DNA of 64,000 bases from Stappia sp. BW2 (GTDB lineage: Bacteria > Pseudomonadota > Alphaproteobacteria > Rhizobiales > Stappiaceae): positions 682,001 to 746,000 of the forward strand of contig NZ_VIRG01000066.1 of NCBI RefSeq assembly GCF_008107695.1. Direction: 5' to 3'. The position numbers and the translations under genes are program-made. This document shows, in pieces, positions 37,201-46,038 of this stretch (positions within the stretch are counted from its first letter, which is position 1; each line of letters starts with the position of its first letter). The notes beneath the pieces are model-generated. The model saw nothing but the letters and a program-made list of their open reading frames with translations, was not told the DNA's origin and did not search any database.

Positions 37201-38247
37201 TTAAACGTCAGAAATGAGTTTCTGTGCTGTTTGAAAACTCTTTCGTCTTTGTGACAAAACGTCGATTGCTTCATGGATATTCATCAACGATTTGCTTTCG
37301 TGATCAATATAAAAGCTATAATCAATATAGGCACCCGCGAAAACTGCCTCGACTGTCGCCGTTTTGCGCCGGGACATCTGGGTCGCCGATCGATCACAAG
37401 TTATGCCCCAACCGCCATAGAATGGCGTTCCAAAACAATGGACCTCACACCCAGCCAAAACACCCTCAAAACCTAACTGGCTTGAAACGCAATAAACCTT
37501 TGCACATGCCTCCAAAAGCACCCAAGGATTGACGGGCTCTGACATGAACCTCAGCCGGCCTTCCAGATGACAGCGTTCCAGCTCGCTATTCTTTTTGGCA
37601 AGACTTACCAGTCGGTCTAGGCTGAAATGCCCTAATTTTTGACCAAGCATCGTTTCAGGATGTACTCGCAACAGAATTTCAGAGCCCGGGTTTTCCGAGA
37701 CAGCAGCCGCCAACATAACATCAAAGCTTTCAGCCGTCGCGCCGGCACCAATAATAGATGCGTCCCCCGCTGTCTGATCTACTACCAGCACCCGCTCCTT
37801 TCTGTCTGATGACAAAAGGTCAATTTTGCCGAGATTATCAATCAATGCATAGTTGTATTTAGATAATCGACTCGCGCGCAGATGCTCCATCGCCCGAATA
37901 ACACTCATTTCGCTACCAATAGATTGACGACGGTTGATGCACGTTTCGACATCACTCGGCCGGGACGCATCATAATAGATACCAGTCCGATCCATTACCA
38001 TTCCAAGTGGCATTTCCGAGTCACCAGGCAAAATGGACCGTAGAAAGCCATCCTCAAAGGCCACATAAGGCTTTTTAAGCTTGCGAGCCTTTTGTCGGGC
38101 CTTTGCTGCAGTAGGCTTGTGCCCCCAGCCCGCGATAGCATCAAGCTGACCTCCCCAATATGCAAGCTTGCAAGCTTCGCCATCAGTCAGTAACTCGACC
38201 GCGTCACGAAGGCGCCATAGGCCAGATGTCGCTAGACCAATATTCAT
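37201..38247 (-). CDS. One-domain KpsC-like capsule Kdo transferase
   Basis: 348 residues. FVAFEDGFLRS-type YVAFEDGFLRSILPG and MVMDRTGIYYDASRPSDVE, then VLVVDQTAGDASI, HPETMLGQKLGHF, and the late AKVYCVSSQLGFEGVLAG, HCFGTPFYGGWGIT are the KpsC/LipB pattern. Typical KpsC has two such domains (about 650-700 residues) and builds the poly-Kdo linker on the lipid; this protein has one only. It is 53 bases after the kpsE stop. KpsS is not found in the window. Confidence 0.82.
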   Translation of the reverse strand: MNIGLATSGLWRLRDAVELLTDGEACKLAYWGGQLDAIAGWGHKPTAAKARQKARKLKKPYVAFEDGFLRSILPGDSEMPLGMVMDRTGIYYDASRPSDVETCINRRQSIGSEMSVIRAMEHLRASRLSKYNYALIDNLGKIDLLSSDRKERVLVVDQTAGDASIIGAGATAESFDVMLAAAVSENPGSEILLRVHPETMLGQKLGHFSLDRLVSLAKKNSELERCHLEGRLRFMSEPVNPWVLLEACAKVYCVSSQLGFEGVLAGCEVHCFGTPFYGGWGITCDRSATQMSRRKTATVEAVFAGAYIDYSFYIDHESKSLMNIHEAIDVLSQRRKSFQTAQKLISDV

Positions 38248-38299
38248 TTAACTCATTTTTGCATTGCGATGGAGAACTAGCAGAAACCAGTGGCTAGGA

Positions 38300-39646
38300 T
38301 TATGTACGGTCTCGCACATTATAGTACATCAGAACCACTACGGACCAAATTCCGGCCAACAGTAAAAATGCGGCAAGCGAATATAATATCCGGCTTGGAT
38401 ATTGCGCATCTTCCGAGAGCGTCGGCTCAATAAAGGTCGCCAAATATAAATGCTTACTGTCCGCTTCCTGACGAGCCTTTTCTAGACTCGCTAGAGATGT
38501 AACATAAAGTTGCTGTGCGAACTCTTCTTCCAACGCCAAGTCCGAATAGTCAGCCAATCGAAAAGAAAGTGCCTTTCTGCTTACATTATCAGGATCACCT
38601 TGTGGGGAGACACCAGATCCAAGACGCTTACGCGCACTTGAGATTTGACCCTCCAGGGCCTCGATTTGCTGGTTCAGCAGCCTGATGCGCGGGGAGTCCT
38701 CGTCCAAGTAACTCATCAGCGTCTTTTTTTCTGCTTCCCGGCTCGCCCTTTGCTGATCCAATCCGGCAATCATTTCCGTAGCAAGCTTGGCATTTTCCTC
38801 TGGACTAACTTCCTGCGTCTCGTTCCTATAAGTCAACATTTGCTTGCGAATTGCTTTCAAACGCGCCTCGGCCTTGGCAACGCTTTCTTCCGCAAACCGG
38901 ACCGTTTCGCGGCGATTAGCTTCCGACAATTCGTTGACCAACCCCTCACTAAGTTTGAGGATAGCTTTGGAAATTTCGACAGAATCTTCCGGTCGAAACG
39001 TGCGCACTTCAACCTGAATGACCCCTGAGGTCGCATCGAAGCTGACGTCAACCATATCGTTCCAGTAATTCAACCGGTCTTCAACCGGTAGATCCTTGCC
39101 CATGCTGAAAAGAAAATCTGAAGGTTCTCGATTAAATATGGCTTGAAGGTCCAGTGTTTGAGGCAAGTCCTTAAGCACAGCTTGACTTCTTAAATAGTCT
39201 GTAAGAATATAACTATCTGATGATGTTGATTCACTTGCCCCTCCCATGACCATACCAAGTATTTCCGTAGCAGCAACAGGATTAGAACTGCGCACTGAAA
39301 ACGCCGTCTTGCTATGATACTGATCGCTCGCCCAGAAGAACATATAAACGGAAAAGACGGTGGCCGGGACAGCAACGAAGAACAGGAAGCCAAGCACAAT
39401 CATTCTATGCCGCCTCTTCGTGACAGACTTTGCTGTTGATCCGGGCAATGCAAGATCTAAAAGTTTTTGTGGATCGAGACCGGACTTCTTAAGCCTCGTT
39501 ACGAGCCCCCCCTCCTTTATCCTTGATTTGGCAACGCCCCCCCCCTTTTTTTTGGAAGGAAGATTGAAAACCGCACCTTTAGACGTGTCTATTCCATCTT
39601 TTTCAGAAACTTTTCCGACCGCGGACATACTCAATCTAACCTTCAT
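38300..39646 (-). CDS. kpsE: Capsule export inner-membrane protein (KpsE/Wza-partner, PCP family)
   Basis: About 448 residues from MKVRLSMSAVGK (39646); an earlier frame start at 39709 would overlap kpsT. A basic N-terminal part of some 80 residues precedes TM1 (MIVLGFLFFVAVPATVFSVYMFFW, about 85-108). A large periplasmic part with coiled coils (EARLKAIRKQMLTYRN, QQIEALEGQISSARKRL) follows, and TM2 (LYSLAAFLLLAGIWSVVVLMYY) is near the end. This is the PCP/KpsE layout that links the KpsMT exporter to the outer membrane. No KpsD-like outer membrane protein is in the window. Confidence 0.85.
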   Translation of the reverse strand: MKVRLSMSAVGKVSEKDGIDTSKGAVFNLPSKKKGGGVAKSRIKEGGLVTRLKKSGLDPQKLLDLALPGSTAKSVTKRRHRMIVLGFLFFVAVPATVFSVYMFFWASDQYHSKTAFSVRSSNPVAATEILGMVMGGASESTSSDSYILTDYLRSQAVLKDLPQTLDLQAIFNREPSDFLFSMGKDLPVEDRLNYWNDMVDVSFDATSGVIQVEVRTFRPEDSVEISKAILKLSEGLVNELSEANRRETVRFAEESVAKAEARLKAIRKQMLTYRNETQEVSPEENAKLATEMIAGLDQQRASREAEKKTLMSYLDEDSPRIRLLNQQIEALEGQISSARKRLGSGVSPQGDPDNVSRKALSFRLADYSDLALEEEFAQQLYVTSLASLEKARQEADSKHLYLATFIEPTLSEDAQYPSRILYSLAAFLLLAGIWSVVVLMYYNVRDRT

Positions 39647-39662
39647 TTCAGACCGGACTAGC

Positions 39663-40322
39663 CTATCGGCGTGCCATGTTGTCGTTATGCATCCTAATTG
39701 CATCGTCAATATCGTTGAAATACGTTAGGCTTCCATCTTCTAACACAATTCCAGTCGTACAATATTCTTTGAGTGAGCCATTCGAATGCGAGACCATAAT
39801 AATATCTGAGCTCTGAAGTTTTTCTTCGAATACCCGTTTACATTTCCTTTTAAAATTGGAATCTCCCACTGCGGTGATTTCGTCGACCAGATAATAATCG
39901 AAATCAATCCCCATACTGACACCGAAAGCAAGGCGCGCTTTCATGCCAGACGAGTAACTTTTTACTGGCATGTAGTAGGATTTACCTAGCTCGGCAAAAT
40001 CCTGCACATAATCAATTAATTCTTCCGTATCGTGTCCGTAGATACGCGCCACGAACCTGACATTTTGCTCGCCAGTCAAAGTTCCGTTAAAGCTGCCTTG
40101 AAACCCTAGAGGAAAGGATACATTTGACAATCGGATGATCCTACCTGATGTCGGTTTTATTGTCCCAGCTATGAGTCTAAGTAATGTTGATTTACCTGCC
40201 CCGTTTCGGCCAAGCAGCCCAATACTATTACCCCTGGGAACAGTGAAAGAAACATCTTTTGCAATGTAGCGCATCTCCCCTTTGAACTTGAAGCGCTTGG
40301 TCACCCGGTCCAGTCTGATCAT
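39663..40322 (-). CDS. kpsT: Capsule ABC exporter ATPase KpsT
   Basis: 219 residues from ATG 40322 (MIRLDRVTKRFKFKGEMRYI). Walker A GLLGRNGAGKSTLLRLIAG, signature SYSSGMKARLAFG, Walker B YYLVDEITAVGD. It has the length and short form of KpsT/Wzt without a carbohydrate-binding C-terminal domain, so it should export the chain regardless of end. It shares ATGA with kpsM. It powers the export of the capsule polymer across the inner membrane. Confidence 0.93.
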   Translation of the reverse strand: MIRLDRVTKRFKFKGEMRYIAKDVSFTVPRGNSIGLLGRNGAGKSTLLRLIAGTIKPTSGRIIRLSNVSFPLGFQGSFNGTLTGEQNVRFVARIYGHDTEELIDYVQDFAELGKSYYMPVKSYSSGMKARLAFGVSMGIDFDYYLVDEITAVGDSNFKRKCKRVFEEKLQSSDIIMVSHSNGSLKEYCTTGIVLEDGSLTYFNDIDDAIRMHNDNMARR

Positions 40323-41107
40323 TTTGGTTCCCGCAATTGCGCGTCGTAAAGCCAAACAAGAAAAAGGCCGAAAACGATCGAAAACACTGAAAGCCCGAGA
40401 ACATAGGGCATATCTACGTATGAAGCCCGGTAAGTAGGATAGAACCCAGTTCGGAATAATCCAATTACATGAACTAACGGGTTCCACATTAACCATTCCC
40501 TAAAAGGGTGAGGGATAGAATCTGGTAAGAAAAATACACCGGAAACAATAAAGGCGGGACGGTTGATAATGCCCCATATTTGCTGATACGTGCTACTAAG
40601 ATGAAACCAAACTATATTTGCAGCTCCCACGCCGGCCCCCAAAGTTATGGCGATTGTAGAAGCTAAGAAAATAGGGGCAAGATCGATTCGTTCAAACGGA
40701 ACTGATAGATACAGCCCTCCAAACAATACAATATTTACAACAAATAATGTTGCGGCCTGCAACACGACTCGACCTATGATTGTATCGTATGGCCTCACCA
40801 CGGGATAATTCAACAAGGCCTTGTTGGCTTCGACTGCAGCACTCACCTGATCTGACGTAGAGCGATACATATAAAACGCCAGATAACCTGTTGCGAAAAA
40901 CAATGCAAAACTTCGCCCCAGCGGCGGAACCCTAGCGATTGCAGAGAAAACCGTTGTCATAATCATTATGTACAAGACAGGATCCAGCACCGCCCACATG
41001 TAGCCGCCGAACTTGTTGCCGTAGCGGGTGGTCATTTCGCGGACGATCAGGGCGAAAGTAATCGCGAATTGGCGTTTCAGGCTCTGGCGCAATGATTCTG
41101 AGTGCAT
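40319..41107 (-). CDS. kpsM: Capsule ABC exporter permease KpsM
   Basis: A 262-residue ABC-2 type permease. The N-terminal REMTTRYGNKFGGYMWAVLDPVLYI is typical, followed by six membrane segments (for example IMIMTTVFSAIA, VLQAATLFVVNIVLFGGLYL, FLASTIAITLGAGVGAANIV, and FSIVFGLFLVWLY at the end). The MWNPLVHVIGLFRTGFY motif (about 200) is characteristic of this family. It is the first gene of the capsule operon; with KpsT it forms the exporter. Confidence 0.93.
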   Translation of the reverse strand: MHSESLRQSLKRQFAITFALIVREMTTRYGNKFGGYMWAVLDPVLYIMIMTTVFSAIARVPPLGRSFALFFATGYLAFYMYRSTSDQVSAAVEANKALLNYPVVRPYDTIIGRVVLQAATLFVVNIVLFGGLYLSVPFERIDLAPIFLASTIAITLGAGVGAANIVWFHLSSTYQQIWGIINRPAFIVSGVFFLPDSIPHPFREWLMWNPLVHVIGLFRTGFYPTYRASYVDMPYVLGLSVFSIVFGLFLVWLYDAQLREPK

Positions 41108-41729
41108 GTTGCCAATCTGCAGTTAATGGTCTCTGATGACGCGCAATCAGAACGTCAACCGTCTGACTGGGTTAGACCTTTGATCATTCCAAGTCCATGT
41201 GCTGGCTGCTTTTATCATAAAGAATTTCCGCGCAGCAACATAGTGCCAGAATGTCACGATGAAGAAGGCATTTTAAAGGACATGAATAGCGGGCAGTGAA
41301 TCGGTTTAATGCTTCCACCAAAAGAAGCCAGGTTGGCAGTGGCCGGACTTGTATGCACACCGTCATCTTTTCGCACCCACAAACCTTCCACCCTTTGGCT
41401 CTCCGATTATCAAAGCTGGCGCCTCAGGACCTGCGAATAGGCCCGCCATTAGTTTCCCGTTTTAGTCCTGACCAATTTTTTTTCCAAACGAAACCATTCA
41501 CTTGATGATTGAAACGCTCACCTTCACCCGATCGAAATCATGCTAAACGTCCCGTTTTGGCTTGCATTTCGTCCTGTTCCCGCATATCCCGCACGACCAT
41601 TCCATTATCAGAGAGTTCCGCGCGGCCTGATTGCTTGAAGCACCATTGTTTCAAGTACGGCTGGAGGAAGGTCAGTCAGGCTACGAACTGGTTGTGCCAC
41701 CCGCCCATCGTTTTCAAAAGGAATTCCCC
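41108..41729. other. Intergenic region, divergent promoters
   Basis: About 620 bases between kpsM (reverse) and the Hsp70-like gene (forward). It must hold both promoters. GC content is clearly lower near the kpsM side. I looked for a JUMPstart/ops element (GGCGGTAG on the reverse strand) and did not see one. No gene is supported in this stretch. Confidence 0.45.
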
Positions 41730-43022
41730 ATGTCCCGAACCATCGGCCTCGACTTCGGCACCTCCAACACGGTCGCGGTTTCGGCGCAGGGGGTGGGGGC
41801 GACGGCGCCGATCAGTTTTGTTGATGGCAATGACAGTTTCACCTCGCTTCCAACCGTTCTCAGTTTTCTCGACCGGGGGCCTGCCAGGGCGTTGAATGCG
41901 GAGGTTGGGCCCTGGGCGATCCGGCAGTTTCTGGAGAGTTTTGGGGATGTGCGGTTTATCCAGTCGCTGAAGACGTTTGCGGCGAGCCGGGTTTTCAAGG
42001 GTACGGGCGTGTTCGGCGTCCGGTTTGAGTTTGAAGATCTGATGGCGACGTTTCTGCAGCGGGCGTTTGAGCGGGCTGGGGCTGCGTTTGATCCGGCGGC
42101 GACGCGGCTTGTGGTCGGTCGGCCGGTGGAGTTTGCCGGGCACAATCCGGATGAAGGGCTGGCGATGGAGCGGTACCGGAAGGCGTTTCAGAAGGTCGGG
42201 TTTGAGGACATCCTTTTCGTGATGGAGCCGGTGGGCGCCGCCTTTTCCTATGCGCAGTCGCTGGAACAGGACACAACCATTCTGGTTGCCGACCTTGGCG
42301 GCGGTACGACCGACTATTCGATCATGCGGTTTGAAACCGAAGCCGGGCATCTGAAGGCCACGCCGCTCGGCCGTGGCGGGGTCGGCATTGCCGGCGATAC
42401 GTTCGATTACCGCATCATCGACAACGTGGTTCTGCCGAAGCTCGGCAAAGGGTCGGCATACAAAAGCATGGGCAAGATCCTGGAGATCCCGCCCAACCTC
42501 TTTTCCAACTTTGCGCGCTGGCACATGCTGTCGATCTTCAAGACCTCCGACGATTTCAAGGAAATGAAGAAGCTGCTGCGCTACTGCCTTGAGCCAGAGA
42601 AGATCGAACTGTTCATCGACCTGGTGGAAGAGGACCAGGGCTACCCGCTTTACAAATCCGTCTCGGAGACCAAGGCACTGCTGTCGTCCGAAGATGAGGC
42701 GGAGCTGACGTTTGCCCCGCTGGGGCCCGACTTCCGGGCAACCGTGAAGCGCGCGGATTTCGACGGCTGGATCGCGCCGGACCTGAAGAAGATGGATCAG
42801 GCCCTGGATGTCACGCTGGAAAAGGCCGGCCTGAGCGAAGCCGATATCGACCGGGTGTTCATGACGGGCGGTACGTCTTTCGTGCCTGCAGTGCGCCGCC
42901 AGTTCGCCGAACGTTTCGGCCAGGAACGAATTTCCGGCGGGAATGAGCTGACGTCTGTTGCCAACGGTCTGGCCCTGATCGGGGCACGCGCGGATGCGGC
43001 CGATTGGGCGCTTGCCACTTGA
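41730..43022 (+). CDS. Hsp70-like protein (YegD type)
   Basis: 430 residues, starting MSRTIGLDFGTSNTVAVS (phosphate 1 of the actin-like ATPase). Later LVVGRPVEF, FVMEPVGAAFSYA, LVADLGGGTTDYSIMRF (phosphate 2) and FMTGGTSFVPAVRRQFAERF (adenosine motif) follow. The C-terminal peptide-binding domain of DnaK is absent, as in YegD and other short Hsp70s. Its ATG has AGGA 9 bases upstream, so the upstream frame start (41631) is rejected. It lies convergent to the DUF1905 gene and downstream of the capsule operon's promoter region. Role unknown; a chaperone-like ATPase. Confidence 0.9.
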   Translation: MSRTIGLDFGTSNTVAVSAQGVGATAPISFVDGNDSFTSLPTVLSFLDRGPARALNAEVGPWAIRQFLESFGDVRFIQSLKTFAASRVFKGTGVFGVRFEFEDLMATFLQRAFERAGAAFDPAATRLVVGRPVEFAGHNPDEGLAMERYRKAFQKVGFEDILFVMEPVGAAFSYAQSLEQDTTILVADLGGGTTDYSIMRFETEAGHLKATPLGRGGVGIAGDTFDYRIIDNVVLPKLGKGSAYKSMGKILEIPPNLFSNFARWHMLSIFKTSDDFKEMKKLLRYCLEPEKIELFIDLVEEDQGYPLYKSVSETKALLSSEDEAELTFAPLGPDFRATVKRADFDGWIAPDLKKMDQALDVTLEKAGLSEADIDRVFMTGGTSFVPAVRRQFAERFGQERISGGNELTSVANGLALIGARADAADWALAT

Positions 43023-43077
43023 CATTGGCCGGCTGAGACTCACGAAAGACTGACGGTTCAAACCGCCCTCCCCGCGT

Positions 43078-43392
43078 TCAGAACCCCGGCGGCACCTGCA
43101 GCCAAAGGCTCACGTCGACAGTATCTCCCGCTGCAATTTTTTCTTTCTTGCGGACCGCCGCCTTGACCGGCAGCAAAAACGAACCGGACGCTTTGTCCGG
43201 CCAGATGGTGGTGCTCCATTCGGCCTTACCGATCCGCGCCTTTACCTTGATCATGCCCCAGGCGCTACCCTTGCGGCTACCTGTGAAAAACCGGATCTGA
43301 TCGGCACAGACAGACGGTAATGTGACGAAAGTCCAGCCACCTGGACCGGCGGACAGCCAAAGTTCGCCGGTAAAGTCCAGCTGGTCGAGCAT
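43078..43392 (-). CDS. DUF1905 domain protein
   Basis: A 104-residue protein matching the DUF1905 (YdeI/OmpD-type small domain) pattern: MLDQLDFTGELWLSAGPGGW, FVTLPSVCADQIRFF, SAWGMIKVKARIGKAEWSTT IWPDK and FLLPVKAAVRKKEKIAAGDTV (a five-stranded barrel by family). Function unknown. ATG 43392 is preferred since the family's conserved part begins right there; the frame extends to 43434. It lies 55 bases from the Hsp70-like stop and is convergent with it. Confidence 0.75.
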   Translation of the reverse strand: MLDQLDFTGELWLSAGPGGWTFVTLPSVCADQIRFFTGSRKGSAWGMIKVKARIGKAEWSTTIWPDKASGSFLLPVKAAVRKKEKIAAGDTVDVSLWLQVPPGF

Positions 43393-43457
43393 TGTGTGCA
43401 GCCCCTCTTGTGCCAAGCCTTTCCGGCAAAGCATCCGTCTGGCAGGACTGACAGACT

Positions 43458-43976
43458 TCAGTCAATCAGATTGATATCCGCCATCAGGTCTCCTGCCATC
43501 TCCTGAAGCGCGTCGCTTAAGGCTGCAGGGTCCAGCCCGCTTGGCAGACGCAGATCGGCGGAGGCCTTGAACAGGGCTTCGCCCTGCATCGAGCCGGTGA
43601 CGACTTCGGTTTCCAGATGCTCGATGCTGACGCCCTTTTCTGAAAGGACGCGCGTAATATCGCGCAGGATGCCCGGGTGGTCCTGAGACACCAGATCCAG
43701 ATGGGCGGACGCCCCTTTCGGCAATTCGGCGCCCGTCTGGTCGGAGCGAAGGGTGATGTCGATCCCATCGGCGGAAAGAGCCTGCAGCTGTTCCACCAGT
43801 TCGTCGGCACGCAGCCCCTCGATCGCGATTCGCACGATACCTGCGAATTCACCACCCAGACGGGCCATGGAACTTTCGATCCAGTTGCCGCCCGTGCCGG
43901 CGATGATCTCCGCCATCCGCTCGACCAGGCCAGGACGGTCCTTGGCAATGACCGTGAAAACAAGATGAGTTTGCAT
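43458..43976 (-). CDS. ACT-domain glycine cleavage regulator-like protein (GcvR family)
   Basis: A 172-residue protein with two ACT domains. The first starts QTHLVFTVIAKDRPGLVERMAEI, the second near HLDLVSQDHPGILRDITRVLSEKGVSIEHLETEV. This is the GcvR layout. In E. coli GcvR binds glycine and GcvA to repress the glycine cleavage genes; no GcvA or gcv gene is close here, so the role is only inferred. Start 43976 (MQTHLVF) is preferred over a start at 43994. It diverges from the cobalamin operon. Confidence 0.8.
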   Translation of the reverse strand: MQTHLVFTVIAKDRPGLVERMAEIIAGTGGNWIESSMARLGGEFAGIVRIAIEGLRADELVEQLQALSADGIDITLRSDQTGAELPKGASAHLDLVSQDHPGILRDITRVLSEKGVSIEHLETEVVTGSMQGEALFKASADLRLPSGLDPAALSDALQEMAGDLMADINLID

Positions 43977-44637
43977 GATGCCCCGCTTGCGCATTGGATC
44001 TTGAAGCCCCTACTAGACAGCCTCGACGTGCTGAAAACAAGGCTGCACTATCTGCGCACCGGCTGAGGCAGTTCGGCGGACAAACGTCAGAATGGCGCCT
44101 CGCAAAGTCGGGTTTGCGATGGAACGGACAGGACTCCGCCACTTTGTGGAATTCTCCTTTACGCTCAACGAGGGTCCTGCGGTACCTCCCGTTTTTGTAC
44201 CGGTTGGCCGAGGTGGCCGACGGTTGCCGAGGGGATGTATCCACGTGCCATTTACGACGCCGCGCTTGCCCCCCCGAAAGGAGACCGGCTGCCCCCTAAT
44301 CCAAAGGGATGACAAAGACAAACCGGTTCTTGCCAAGCCCCCCCAAGCAAGCTGTGCTTTTGCCGGTTCCGTACCGTGGCTGCCTTGTGCCAAAGGATGT
44401 CGCTTTCATGCTTGATCCGCTATGGTCACTCCCCTAAGGTGCCGCCACCTGACGGCGTCCCGTGGAGGGACTGAAAGCCATTCCGGATGAGGTTGACCCA
44501 AACAGGGGACCAAGGTCGGAGCTGTCCAAGGCATCAGCAGATCACCCGGCCCGGCCGGCTTTTGCGCGTGTTTGCTTTCATTCTTCCCGACGCCTGTTAC
44601 CACGCTGCCGATCCGGTATCAGCCACTGGGGAGAGAC
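43977..44637. other. Long non-coding region upstream of the cobalamin operon
   Basis: About 660 bases between the GcvR-like gene (reverse) and the first cob-cluster gene (forward). It should hold the promoter and leader of the cobalamin genes. A GGAGACCGGCTG sequence (44280-44291) resembles the core of a B12 box, but other signature parts of a cobalamin riboswitch (the GGGAA...GGT segment, CCGCAACTG) are not clearly visible, so no riboswitch is called. A GGGGAGAG Shine-Dalgarno precedes 44638. Confidence 0.5.
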
Positions 44638-44877
44638 ATGATCAGTCGGACCATCCTTGCAGGCCTTGCGGCCGTGCTGCCAACCTCCGCCTTTGCCCAT
44701 GGGGGCCATCTCGGTGAACTCGCCGGTCATTCCCACTGGGTCGGGGTCGCAGCCCTTGCAGGTGCCGCGCTCGTCGCCGGCATCATCGCCCTCAAAGACA
44801 AGAAGCAGAAAAAAGCCGAAGACGCGCCAGAAGCCCTTTCGGAAGACGACGAGACTGCCGGAGAAGCGGCTCAATGA
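44638..44877 (+). CDS. Small DUF6732-like membrane protein with His-rich N-terminus
   Basis: 79 residues. A signal-like start (MISRTILAGLAAVLPTSAFA) is followed by HGGHLGELAGHSHWVG (a His cluster) and a membrane helix (VAALAGAALVAGIIAL), with a charged cytoplasmic tail (KDKKQKKAEDAPEAL). The His-rich loop fits a metal (Co or Ni) contact, known for small proteins near cobalt transport and B12 genes, including DUF6732. Its stop overlaps cbiX in ATGA, so it is the first gene of the operon. GGGGAGAG lies 5 bases before its start. Confidence 0.7.
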   Translation: MISRTILAGLAAVLPTSAFAHGGHLGELAGHSHWVGVAALAGAALVAGIIALKDKKQKKAEDAPEALSEDDETAGEAAQ

Positions 44878-46031
44878 GCGAAAAACTTGGACTGATGATC
44901 TGTGGCCATGGCAGCCGCAACAAGGGTGCCGTAAAGCAGTTTGCCCAGTTGGCGGAAGGCCTGACGGCCCGCTTTCCCGACTGGCCGGTGGAATATGGCT
45001 ATCTGGAATTCGCCAATCCTGTGATTCATGACGGCCTGAACAAGCTGCGCGAGGCCGGCTGCACCCGCGTCCTGGCCGTGCCGGGCATGCTGTTTGCCGC
45101 GGGTCACGCCAAGAACGACATTCCCTCGGTTCTGAACACCTATCAGGCCATGCATCCGGAGATGACGATCTCCTATGGCCGCGAACTGGCTGTCGACACG
45201 CGCATGGTGAAAGCCGCAGCCGCCCGCGTGCAGGAGGCTATCGACGCCGCCGAAAGCGACGTGCCGTTGCACGAAACGCTGCTGATGGTGGTCGGACGGG
45301 GCGCTTCCGATCCGGACGCAAACTCCAACGTATGCAAGATTACCCGCTTGCTGTGGGAAGGCTTCGGTTTCGGCTGGGCGGAAACCTGCTATTCCGGCGT
45401 CACTTTCCCGCTGGTCGGGCCTGGCCTCGAACATGCGGCGAAGCTCGGCTACAAGCGCGTTATCGTGTTCCCGTATTTCCTGTTCACCGGTGTTCTGGTG
45501 CAGCGGATCTATTCGACCACGGACGAAGTCGCCGCCAACCATCCGGAGATCGAATTCCTGAAAGCCGGCTATCTGAACGACCACCCGCAGGTGATCGACA
45601 CAATGGCCGACCGGGTTCAGGAGATCTTGCAGGGCGCCAACCTGATGAACTGCCAGATGTGCAAGTACCGCGAACAGGTGCTCGGCTTCGAGGCGGAAGT
45701 AGGACTGGCGCAAGAAAGCCATCACCACCACGTGGAAGGCCTCGGCGCGGAAGCGGAATGCCAGTTGTGCGATGAGATCTGCACCGGCGCCTGCGAAAAG
45801 CAGGTTCAGGCGGGTGGCCATCACCACCACGATCATGATCACCATCTTCACGATCATTCTCATGACAATGGTCACGATCACGCGCATCACCATGGCCACT
45901 CTCATGATCATTCGCACGAGCATGAGCATTCACACGGGCACGGGCACGGGCATGATCACGACCATCACCACCACCCCTACCCGCACGCAGACCATCCGCA
46001 CGGCCCCCGGTCGTTGAACCGCGGAGACTGA
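44874..46031 (+). CDS. cbiX: Sirohydrochlorin cobaltochelatase CbiX with MxCxxC motif and His-rich tail
   Basis: 385 residues. CbiX half-repeats: LMICGHGSRNKGAVKQFAQL (His for metal insertion), AVPGMLFAAGHAKNDIP, and VVGRGASDPDANSNV, VFPYFLFTGVLVQRIY. It inserts cobalt early, into sirohydrochlorin. Then MNCQMC (residues about 259-264), the MxCxxC motif that in B. megaterium CbiX holds an Fe-S cluster, is followed by ECQLCDEICTGACEKQ (more Cys). A very His-rich stretch of some 80 residues (45820-46005) could store or deliver Co2+. Start ATGA overlap with the small gene before. Confidence 0.92.
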   Translation: MSEKLGLMICGHGSRNKGAVKQFAQLAEGLTARFPDWPVEYGYLEFANPVIHDGLNKLREAGCTRVLAVPGMLFAAGHAKNDIPSVLNTYQAMHPEMTISYGRELAVDTRMVKAAAARVQEAIDAAESDVPLHETLLMVVGRGASDPDANSNVCKITRLLWEGFGFGWAETCYSGVTFPLVGPGLEHAAKLGYKRVIVFPYFLFTGVLVQRIYSTTDEVAANHPEIEFLKAGYLNDHPQVIDTMADRVQEILQGANLMNCQMCKYREQVLGFEAEVGLAQESHHHHVEGLGAEAECQLCDEICTGACEKQVQAGGHHHHDHDHHLHDHSHDNGHDHAHHHGHSHDHSHEHEHSHGHGHGHDHDHHHHPYPHADHPHGPRSLNRGD

Positions 46032-46038
46032 GGCTGCC

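Noticed and set aside
41108..41729. JUMPstart/ops element in front of the capsule operon
   Set aside because: GGCGGTAG was searched for by eye on the reverse strand and not found.
43977..44637. Cobalamin riboswitch
   Set aside because: Only a B12-box-like fragment is visible. The other conserved segments could not be found by eye, so it is kept as a finding, not a feature.
45820..46010. Short repeats of CAY-type codons that could be mistaken for a repeat array
   Set aside because: They encode the His-rich tail of CbiX in frame, with no spacers or repeat units of CRISPR type.
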